The translations under genes and the position numbers were made by a program. A DNA stretch of 19,315 bases from Bacillota bacterium (GTDB lineage: Bacteria; Bacillota; Clostridia; Tissierellales; Peptoniphilaceae). Positions 1 to 5,591 of this stretch are shown here, in pieces. How positions within the stretch are numbered: position 1 is the stretch's first letter; each line of letters starts with the position of its first letter. The notes below the pieces were generated by a model. The model saw only the letters and a program-made list of their open reading frames with translations. It made no database searches and was not told the DNA's origin. The stretch is taken from contig JAEXBN010000019.1 of NCBI GenBank assembly GCA_023394045.1, positions 1-19,315 on the forward strand, written 5' to 3'.

Positions 1-74
1 TCTTTGATAAACCACTGCTCAATCGTCACATCCAAACCGGATTGTCCCAACATTGGAATTTCAATCTGAACCAT
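1..74 (-). CDS. lipoyl/biotinyl-domain protein, N-terminus only (2-oxo acid dehydrogenase E2-like)
   Basis: The window edge cuts this minus-strand gene after 24 codons. It starts at ATG 74 with a strong Shine-Dalgarno GGAGGAG (81-87) six bases upstream. The visible start, MVQIEIPMLGQSGLDVTIEQ, has the β-strand pattern and the 'P-x-LG-(E/Q)S' turn found at the beginning of lipoyl domains of dihydrolipoamide acyltransferases, followed by a Trp-Phe that fits the 'xxW' position of that fold. In such proteins the domain carries the swinging lipoyl arm of the pyruvate or branched-chain 2-oxo acid dehydrogenase complex. The lipoylated Lys and everything beyond it are outside the window, so a biotin carboxyl carrier or a stand-alone lipoyl protein is possible. 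An AT-rich TATAAT (127-132, minus) could be its -10 element, but I see no convincing -35. Confidence 0.6.
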   Translation of the reverse strand, partial: MVQIEIPMLGQSGLDVTIEQWFIK

Positions 75-336
75 CGTTTCCTCCTCCAAGTTCATGATTT
101 CCGCTAGCGAAACCTTTTCACCTCGTATTATAAAAAAGCTTCAATTGCTGTTCATCCCACCTTTATCATCACTGGAGAACGATTTTTATCATCCCTAAAA
201 TCTTCTTTCTCATCCTTTTCTCATCCTTTTTCCGACTTCGCTTCAAAAAATAAACATCCATTCAAAATAAAGATGACAAATTCATCATCAATGCGCGGTT
301 TAGAAAACGTTATTTTATGATCAATCTTTCTGGATC
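75..336. other. intergenic region, no gene seen
   Basis: About 260 bp between the lipoyl gene and the IS3 relic. It is AT-rich with a pyrimidine-rich run on the plus strand, including 'ctcatcctttt'-like words repeated around 205-235. A TATAAT hexamer on the minus strand (127-132) may belong to the promoter of the lipoyl-domain gene. I see no coding signal, hairpin or RNA gene. Confidence 0.4.
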
Positions 337-483
337 TTCCATTCTAATCGTGGCTGGGCATATCAGATGAGAGCTTACCGTCAAACGCTAAAGAGCAGTC
401 ATATCTTTCAGAGTATGTCCCGCAAGGGAAATGGCTACGATAACGCTCCGATTGAGTACAGAGAATATATGCTCGCTGCATAG
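337..483 (+). pseudogene. IS3-family (IS150-like) transposase relic with internal deletion
   Basis: One frame reads FHSNRGWAYQM, then QSMSRKGNGYDNAP, then IEYREYMLAA and a TAG stop. The first two blocks match the DDE integrase core of IS3-family OrfB, where 'HSDxGxxYQ' carries the second catalytic Asp (here Asn) and 'SMSRKGNxxDNAxxE' leads to the catalytic Glu. The last block matches the extreme C-terminus ('TPIEYR...'), normally about 50-60 residues further on. The region encoding '(S)FFGxLKSE' and the following helices is missing, so an internal deletion has joined the two parts in frame at a shared 'AP-IE / TP-IE' sequence. The start of the gene is also absent. It cannot encode an active transposase. 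Confidence 0.8.
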
Positions 484-540
484 AAAAACTCCAGCGATTT
501 CTCGCTGGAGTAAAAGTCTAACTTTTGGGGATCACCTCAG
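484..540 (+). mobile_element. right end of the IS3-family relic, with hairpin
   Basis: Just after the relic's stop codon is a perfect 10-bp stem with a 4-base loop (488-511, actccagcga / tcgctggagt). It is followed by 'gtctaacttttggggatcac' (515-534) and ctcag. The 'aacttttggggNNcac' string is the usual outer end of IS150-group elements, so 540 is close to the original insertion boundary. No matching left end is visible in the window. Confidence 0.6.
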
Positions 541-598
541 ATTGCGACCGGTTCTTTTTTTACATTTGATCATAAATATGATGCATCCAAGTCCTCCA

Positions 599-1651
599 CT
601 ATTTAAACTTTTTCTGATAAATAGTTCGATCTTCTCCGCCTAATAGGGAGCGTACTTTTTTCAGAGTTAAGCCTTCCGCACTTTGTGCTATATCGATATG
701 ATAGCCCTGTCGATAATGCCATATATTAAGCCATGCTTTTCCAATGGAGCCATTTTCCAAATAGTCAATTGTGCCATGCGCTTCGTATTCTGAGAGAAAA
801 TAGATTGAATTTCCTTCATGTATTTCTTTCGAGGGAAGTTCCTGTGTAGCAAAGTATATTGTTTGTTGATATTTTGATTTCTTTCCACTGGGTGTAGTGG
901 GATGACTGCTCAAATACGTAGATGACGAGGGTTCATTTCTATGCTCACGGAATAGAATTAAATCTGTCTTAACCTCAAATACGGACTTCTTCGGTAATCG
1001 CTTAATAAACATAGCCAACAGTCTATTAATCACATGTAAGTCCTGTTTTAACCAGACTTGTTCATCTGATGAAATCATAGAAATCTTCATTCCATTTTCT
1101 TCGAATGGGTCAGAGATGGAAAAAAGAGGATGATCTATTTCAGGCTTTATAGCGATGAACGGTTCGTCCTGAGACTCGCGTTTTGATTTTTCCGAGCTTA
1201 TTTTGCTGGGCGAGTGCGCTTCAAGTACGTGGTTGTATTTGGAAAGAATGGCTTGTCCTTTTTCTGTTGCGTGATCTTCAAAAAGTAAATCTTTATCCAT
1301 TAAGAGCGTCTTTGAGTCAGACGGATCAATCCCATATCGATATTCAAAATACACGGGATAATCTTTCTTTCCCTTAAAGTGGTCAATCCAATAAAGTAGA
1401 TACACCTCACCCGGTAATAAGCCATCTGGATTTCTTTCCATCATTTCTCGTTGTACCAACATGTTAGGAAACGTGGTAATCATATCTATCCAATTTATGT
1501 CTTGCTTTCGTGCTGGAGACACAAAAGGAATTTCTGAGAAATCCGAATAGTACTGCTTCTGGATTTTTTTAGCATACGCATCCGAAGAATAATCTTGCCG
1601 CTTTTGAGTAGGCGTATTTTTTTTACCAAACAGCTTATCTAAAAAGCCCAT
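599..1651 (-). CDS. hypothetical protein, 350 aa
   Basis: A complete minus-strand gene starting at ATG 1651, with AGGTG about six bases upstream and a good σA-type promoter at 1727-1756. I do not recognise the family. The N-terminus MGFLDKLFGKK is short, hydrophobic and basic, as in many cytoplasmic Firmicutes proteins with an amphipathic start. There is no signal peptide or membrane segment. A segment around residues 78-110 (LLPGEVYLLYWIDHFKGKK, then DYPVYFEYRYGIDP) looks like a folded domain. A polar, Ser/Lys-rich linker around 145-160 separates it from a C-terminal domain. The gene is intact although IS relics lie on both sides. The promoter sequence adjoins an IS-like terminal repeat (1778-1816), so the gene may be expressed from DNA brought in by that element. 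Confidence 0.7.
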   Translation of the reverse strand: MGFLDKLFGKKNTPTQKRQDYSSDAYAKKIQKQYYSDFSEIPFVSPARKQDINWIDMITTFPNMLVQREMMERNPDGLLPGEVYLLYWIDHFKGKKDYPVYFEYRYGIDPSDSKTLLMDKDLLFEDHATEKGQAILSKYNHVLEAHSPSKISSEKSKRESQDEPFIAIKPEIDHPLFSISDPFEENGMKISMISSDEQVWLKQDLHVINRLLAMFIKRLPKKSVFEVKTDLILFREHRNEPSSSTYLSSHPTTPSGKKSKYQQTIYFATQELPSKEIHEGNSIYFLSEYEAHGTIDYLENGSIGKAWLNIWHYRQGYHIDIAQSAEGLTLKKVRSLLGGEDRTIYQKKFK

Positions 1652-1726
1652 TTAATCACCTCCATGGCTATGTAAAATGCGTACCCCAGAATCTCCGTGA
1701 GTACCCCTACGCAACGAAACCGTTAA

Positions 1727-1756
1727 ATTGTATGTAAGCGCTGGAGTTGTTTTCAA
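1727..1756 (-). promoter_or_regulatory. σA-type promoter for the 350-aa gene
   Basis: On the minus strand, -35 TTGAAA (1751-1756) and -10 TACAAT (1727-1732) are separated by 18 bp. Each hexamer matches the consensus at five of six positions. The element lies about 75 bp upstream of ATG 1651 and just inside the IS-like end at 1778-1816. Confidence 0.6.
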
Positions 1757-1777
1757 TAAAGGTCCCTTTTTGTATGG

Positions 1778-1816
1778 TTATCTTCTGAGCTCAGACACAA
1801 TTTAATTTACACTCTC
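1778..1816 (+). repeat. left arm of a 39-bp inverted repeat (IS-end-like)
   Basis: The reverse complement of 1778-1816 matches 3987-4025 at 35 of 39 positions; the first 20 bases from the tip, GAGAGTGTAAATTAAATTGT, are identical. Homology stops sharply at 1816 on one side and at 3987 on the other, and fades gradually in the other direction. That is what is expected if the two tips face each other and the element bodies lay outside 1817-3986. The base pattern (TGTAAAT...TTGTGT) resembles IS256-family ends, but I cannot assign it. Confidence 0.65.
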
Positions 1817-2391
1817 GAATCGGAAGATACCTACACCTGTGTGTTCAATGGGTTAAAAGAGCGGGGTCTTAGTACACCAAAACTCATTGTCTCAGATGCA
1901 CATAAAGGTATTGTTGCGGCTATTCGCAAGGTTTTACCGGCGTTTCCTGGCAGCGCTTCAAAGTGCACTTTATACGCAATATCCTGGCTCATGTACCACA
2001 GCGCAGTAAGAAAGAGTTTGCCGCTAAACTCAAAGAAATCTGGCTGGCACTCAATGAGGCGCTTGCGAAATTACGTGCCAAACAACTCATGGCGAAGTAT
2101 CAAGATCGCTTTCCAAAAGCAATTGATTGCCTTGAAGGGGGGCTGGATGACTCGCTGTCGTTCTACCAGTTTCCAAGCATTGATGCCAGAAAGATCGCTT
2201 CCACAAACATGATTGAGCGGCTGAACAAAGAGATTCGCCGTCGGACGAAAATGGTGGGAATTTTCCCCACAGAGGATTCCTATATATGTCTGGTGACGAC
2301 CGATCTGATGGAGTATTCCGAAGACTGGTCGACATCCAACGTCTACATCAAGCAGCCTGCCATTCAGGAAATGCTGGGGATGGCTGCATGA
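1817..2391 (+). pseudogene. IS256-family transposase, 5'-truncated and frameshifted
   Basis: The first frame, from 1817, reads ESEDTYTCVFNGLKERGLST and then PKLIVSDAHKGIVAAI, the central DDE region of IS256/Mutator transposases ('LIVSDAHKG' holds the second Asp). After FPGSA the frame is lost, and homology resumes in another frame at 1963: HFIRNILAHVPQRSKKE, then IERLNKEIRRRTKMVGIFP (which contains the region of the catalytic Glu), ending at TGA 2389-2391. The family consensus at the break is FPGSAWQRFKVHF. The sequence is explained by loss of one copy of a 10-bp direct repeat, ggcagcgctt. The N-terminal half is missing and replaced by the IS-like end at 1778-1816. The element's own right end may be the 'aacatttattgacactagc' stretch near 2418-2437. 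Confidence 0.85.
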
Positions 2392-2496
2392 TGCGATCAA
2401 CAGAAGCACTTTTGCGAACATTTATTGACACTAGCGCTCAAAGTATTTCTCCCGAATATTATATTATTTTCGGAAAATTTGATTCTTTTATTAACT

Positions 2497-3916
2497 TTAT
2501 TTGTTTACTTTCCAATGTCCATCTTTAGCACTGCCTGTATACTCGATTGTTTTTTCATCTGTGAGAACTTTTAAATCTCTTTTTATAGTTCTATCGGTTA
2601 CATTAAAGTGTTTAGATAAATCATAGGCAGTTGTTTTAGGATTATTCTTTATTATTTCAAGAATTTTATCACGCCTATCACTTGGCTTTAATTTTTGACC
2701 GTCGTTTTGTTCCTCACTTTGGGTGACATTTTGAGTGACATTTTGAGTGACATTTTGGGTGTCATAATTTAAATTCTTTAGAATTGTAGTAAAAGAAGAC
2801 TCTGTTGACTTAAACTCTGGTGTTAACTCTTCTTTATAATTTTCTTCTGCTTCATAAGCTTCTATGATTTTTCTAAGTCCAGATCCGCGTCTTTCCATAA
2901 AATCCATTCTTGCAAATACATCTGCTATGATTGGGTTTCTTCTTGTGGAAGATACATTTAACGGATTGAGGTCTTGGACAAAAGTTCCATCATACATACC
3001 CCCAGGAGAATATATTTCTAACCTGTCGTCATAGATATCTACATGGACTTCACTGCCAATTACTGAATAATCTCTGTGGATTAGGGCATTTACTAAGGCT
3101 TCTTGTACTGCTCTTTCGGGATATTCTGGATATTCTATTCTATATACTGGGCCTTTCTTCCACATCTTTTTGGTGTTTCTTTTTACAAAGTTCAAACTTG
3201 CTTTTAAAAGATAAATTATATTACCTTCAAATTCGGCATCATCTAAGGCATCTATTCTTCCGTTTGCCTTTGTAAGTCCATTCCACCTCGTGCAAAATAC
3301 TCTTGATTGATAAACTTGATAGTCATCTGCAAAGAGTGCCCCTGCTATAGTTAGATTTCCCTCATCATTTACAAGTCCAAAGGATTTTAAATCTTTATCT
3401 TCAAATTCTTTTTCTGTCCTCTTTTTATATTCTATGCTAAGTTCTTTAAAAGTTAAATTTTCTAATCTTTTCTTAGATTCTAATGCGTCGTAACTTATAT
3501 GTTCTCCCTTTAATGATAGATTAAATAAGTCTATTCTATTGGCAGAGACACTTTGATTTCCAACTCTTTTGTAGGCTGTTCTCGTTCCGCCATCTACTAC
3601 AAAGTATGGAGTATTTTTTTCCAGCAAATACACTTAAAATCAATATAACTTTTCCATCAATTTCCTTTATTTCCATATCAAATTCTGGATTTGGATCCAT
3701 TTTAGTTTTTATGATTTCAGAAATATTTTCGGAAGTCTCTTGATAATCGCTAAGTCCAATAATTGTATTATCTTCTTTAACTCCAAATATTAATTTCCCA
3801 TCTTGACCATTTGCAAAGGCTGATACGGATTTTAACCAAGACTTTGGTTTGTTCCTTTCTAATTTTTCTTTTTTGTCATATAGATTTGTTTCTCCAAGAT
3901 AGTCTTTTAAATTCAA
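2497..3916 (-). pseudogene. AlbA_2/Schlafen-like ATP-binding transcriptional regulator, split by a frameshift
   Basis: Two overlapping minus-strand frames together encode one protein of about 470 aa. The N-terminal part (NLKDYLGE... SVSAFANGQDGKLIFGVKED) is the AlbA_2/Schlafen-type domain ('E...K.vsAfaNt.GG.iifGv.d'). The rest contains VNALIHRDYSVIGSEVHVDI and MERRGSGLRKI, the GHKL-like HATPase_c_4 module of these RecG-like regulators. It ends in a QNVT repeat linker (three 12-bp copies, 2723-2758) and a winged-helix domain (TTAYDLSKHFNVTDRTIKRD). The break is at a run of seven A on the minus strand (3614-3620); six would restore the frame 'AGKNTPYF'. The best start is TTG 3916, with GGAGGGA at 3921-3927; the longer TTG 3937 start would put that ribosome site inside the gene. 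The gene is far AT-richer than its surroundings (12 of 60 GC at 3421-3480), which suggests transfer. Confidence 0.8.
2723..2758 (-). repeat. 12-bp tandem repeat encoding a QNVT linker
   Basis: Three adjacent 12-bp units, gtgacattttg(a/g), encode VTQN repeats between the ATP-binding part and the C-terminal winged helix of the AlbA-like protein. VTQN/QNVT runs of variable copy number are common in this linker in related proteins. The length is a multiple of three, so copy changes would keep the frame. Confidence 0.75.
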
Positions 3917-3986
3917 AGTATCCCTCCTCTCCGACAAATATTTTATTTAATGATACCATATTTTTGTATTGTTTATTCGATGATAG

Positions 3987-4025
3987 GAGAGTGTAAATTA
4001 AATTGTATCTGAGCCTAGAAGATAG
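3987..4025 (+). repeat. right arm of the 39-bp inverted repeat
   Basis: This is the partner of 1778-1816, in opposite orientation, with four mismatches over 39 bp. The tip (gagag) begins at 3987, about 70 bp upstream of the AlbA-like start. The sequence that continues rightward (4026 to about 4090) no longer matches the left copy. It may be the remnant of the element body, but I recognise no transposase in it. Confidence 0.65.
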
Positions 4026-4193
4026 ATTATTCAAAACACCCCGTGCGTTAAATTCATGCCCACCATAAAGAATCCCTAACCTCATTGAGACGCACTACAA
4101 TCCCTTATTTTTATATAATAGCACGAAGGCTGTGCGAAAACGGGGCTCCATCGTTTCCCGCCGTGCTCATGTGGAAAGGCAGGTGATTCATTC

Positions 4194-4385
4194 ATGGCTA
4201 AAGTCAGTACAAAGATCAACCTTGATCCGGTTCTTAAGAAAGAGTCTCCTCAGCGCGATGTACCGAACGATGAAACCATTGCGGCGCTTGATGAGTATGA
4301 CGAGATGAAAGCAAATCCTGAAAACTACAAGCGTTACGATTCTTTTTCGGATGCACTCAACGAAGCAAAGCCGCCCAGCGAGTGA
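4194..4385 (+). pseudogene. RelB/DinJ-family antitoxin relic, internally deleted
   Basis: A 63-codon frame begins at ATG 4194 behind AGGTG. Its first 18 residues (MAKVSTKINLDPVLKKES) match the N-terminal β-strand and start of helix 1 of RelB/DinJ ribbon-helix-helix antitoxins. Its last 35 or so (PNDETIAALDEYDEMKANPE... YDSFSDALNE) match the toxin-neutralising C-terminal tail. The roughly 30 residues between, which form the rest of the DNA-binding and dimerisation helices (usually '...LGLSxxxAInxFLxQ...GIPFE'), are missing. Full-length relatives are about 85-100 aa. No toxin gene follows on this strand. The protein could still be made, and could in principle bind a toxin without binding DNA. 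More likely it is a remnant. Confidence 0.65.
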
Positions 4386-4395
4386 GCGGCTTTGC
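4365..4395. terminator. stem-loop between the convergent antitoxin relic and toxin relic
   Basis: A perfect 10-bp stem GCAAAGCCGC / GCGGCTTTGC with an 11-base loop spans the stop codon of the plus-strand antitoxin relic and touches the stop of the minus-strand toxin relic. There is no long T run on either strand, so termination is likely inefficient. The position between two convergent gene ends makes a bidirectional terminator the simplest reading. Confidence 0.45.
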
Positions 4396-4512
4396 TACAT
4401 GTTGAGTAAATCAGAGTGAGAGCCTGTATCCACCAAGGTCAAGGTTTAATCCCCGTTTTTTCATGAGCTTGTAGCTTTTCTGATAAGCGGATGTGAACTT
4501 GACGGTAAGCAT
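4395..4512 (-). pseudogene. YafQ-family (RelE superfamily) toxin relic, internally deleted
   Basis: ATG 4512 directly abuts the TAA of the upstream antitoxin gene, the usual antitoxin-toxin arrangement. The first 26 or so codons (MLTVKFTSAYQKSYKLMKKR, then GLNLDL) match the N-terminus of YafQ-type ribosome-dependent mRNA interferases. The sequence then jumps into another frame that reads TLVDTGSHSDLLNM and a TAG stop (4395-4397), the C-terminal strand of the same family ('L.Lv.tGsHsdLf'). About 50 residues, including the central sheet and several catalytic residues, are gone and the frame is shifted. The actual reading frame ends 'GGYRLSL' after 33 codons. The short word 'gacctt' at the joint suggests deletion between microhomologies. 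No toxin activity is expected. Confidence 0.75.
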
Positions 4513-4734
4513 TTATGCTTCGAGCGCTTTTCTAATGTCAGCCATATTCGTATAACCCGGAACATTAGGATCACGGGAAATACGTTCTGCTTCAGTCATT
4601 GCCTCAATCAATTCCTTGGAATACTTAGGAACTTCGACCGCAAGCTGTGGTCTGATGACCTGACGATCTGTTGATTCGGGGTGTCCTTGTTCCTTTACGA
4701 TACACTCCTTTTCCACGATACACTCCTTTTCCAC
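4513..4734 (-). pseudogene. RelB/DinJ-family antitoxin partner of the YafQ relic, N-terminus altered
   Basis: A 73-codon minus-strand frame from GTG 4734. The C-terminal half (VPKYSKELIEAMTEAERISR, then DPNVPGYTNMADIRKALEA) is a typical RelB/DinJ toxin-binding tail. The first half, MEKECIVEKECIVKEQGHPE, is not a ribbon-helix-helix domain. It is produced by reading through two copies of an 18-bp repeat that contains a Shine-Dalgarno (AAGGAG) six bases before GTG. The original DNA-binding domain has therefore been lost and replaced by former ribosome-binding-site sequence. Its stop TAA joins the toxin's ATG without a gap. It is probably non-functional as an autorepressor, but the tail may still be translated. 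Confidence 0.65.
4699..4734 (-). repeat. 18-bp tandem duplication carrying a ribosome-binding site and start codon
   Basis: Two perfect adjacent copies (4699-4716 and 4717-4734). On the minus strand each reads GTGGAAAAGGAGTGTATC. AAGGAG in one copy lies six bases before the GTG that begins the next, so the duplication doubles a complete translation-start unit ahead of the antitoxin relic. Copy changes of 18 bp keep the frame. Confidence 0.8.
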
Positions 4735-4855
4735 GACCTGCTTTTATTCCGCATGACCGGAAGCGGGATGCTTTTCAATGTAGCTGCCTATTCGCAGCGG
4801 GAAAATTGCTATATCAATCATGTCGGTTCTCCATTATTCTTTTTTGTCCTCCTAG

Positions 4856-5334
4856 CTATCCCAGCGACGCTACCGCCACGCCACGCTCCTGCCATTCGTC
4901 GGTTAATTCCTTGCGAACTTGGATTGCCTGTAAGCGTTGGTTAATCCATCGCGGGTGTAGCCCTTTTTCAGATAGGTTTCTAATGCCCGTTCAATCGTGA
5001 TTTCCGGGTCTAAGGTTTCTTCGATACGCTCTTTGCCGACCTCTGCCAGCCATTGTTTCAAAGGTTCTGCTTTGGGGGAGGGAATAGACTGGATAATACG
5101 GAAAATGCCCTTTAAGTCTGCGGCGTTAGTGCGGTAGCGCTTCCCATCCGCAGCGGTCATCGCAGTTAGGGTACAAATTGTACCCCACCTTGCATGAAGC
5201 TCCGGGTCACGGGCGCGCATTTTCTTTATGTACTGTTTCGGGTCTGCGCTGTCCGTGAGGACAGCGACAATATCAGTCACGGAGAAATACCATTCCTCTT
5301 TTTCGTCGTCCCATACTCCCCGCATTTTTACCAT
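4856..5334 (-). pseudogene. Bro-N domain protein (phage antirepressor-like), frameshifted and truncated
   Basis: The frame from ATG 5334 encodes a typical Bro-N-type domain of phage or mobile-element regulators: EEWYFSVTDIVAVLTDSADP, then QYIKKMRARDPEL, RWGTICT, and ADLKGIFRIIQSIPSPKAEP. Near 4948 a base is missing. As written, the frame runs through GYTRDGLTNAYRQSKFARN to a stop at 4903. Adding one A on the plus strand gives GYTRDWINQRLQAIQVRKEL and then TDEWQERGV, which matches relatives. That second frame ends at 4856 after homology is lost, so the C-terminal portion is gone too. There is no ribosome-binding site, and an in-frame TAA lies about 30 bp upstream of ATG 5334, so the N-terminus is also likely damaged. 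Confidence 0.75.
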
Positions 5335-5345
5335 TTTTTCAGCTT

Positions 5346-5507
5346 TTACAGCTCTGTCTTCTTAGCTTTCAAGACATATGTTACGCTTTCCGAGCAAGGC
5401 GCTTCTGAACCATGCTTTTTCGCTGCTTGACGATTGGAGCATCGTCCGGAGGACAGAGCCTCTCGCACATGCGTTTCCTGTCGTTGTCTTTGAGTCAATA
5501 TCATCAT
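5346..5507 (-). pseudogene. N-terminal fragment of an ISNCY-like transposase
   Basis: A 53-codon minus-strand frame starting at ATG 5507 or 5504 (AAAGGA just upstream; a TTG at 5498 has better spacing) reads ILTQRQRQETHVREALSSGR and then CSNRQAAKKHG. This resembles the N-terminal helix-turn-helix of ISNCY (IS1202/ISDol1-like) transposases ('lT..Q..r..vl..v..G..s...AA..LG.S.RQvqR'). The similarity stops after 'AAKKHG', and the following 20 residues are unrelated. The DDE catalytic part is absent. It lies on the same strand just upstream of the Bro-N relic, and the TAA that ends it is 11 bases before that gene's ATG. Confidence 0.5.
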
Positions 5508-5591
5508 TCCTTTCTAATTTTACACGAAGGTGTGACATTATCGCTGACCGACAACAAAACGGAACTCACATCGATTCTTTTTTCGCGTCTT

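Noticed and set aside
431..643. 70-codon plus-strand frame
   Set aside because: It overlaps the IS3 relic in another frame and the end of the 350-aa gene, with no ribosome-binding site and no similarity.
3608..3630. Programmed -1 ribosomal frameshift in the AlbA-like gene
   Set aside because: The change needed is +1 (or -2), not -1, and no stimulatory structure is evident. A mutation, sequencing error or transcript slippage explains it better.
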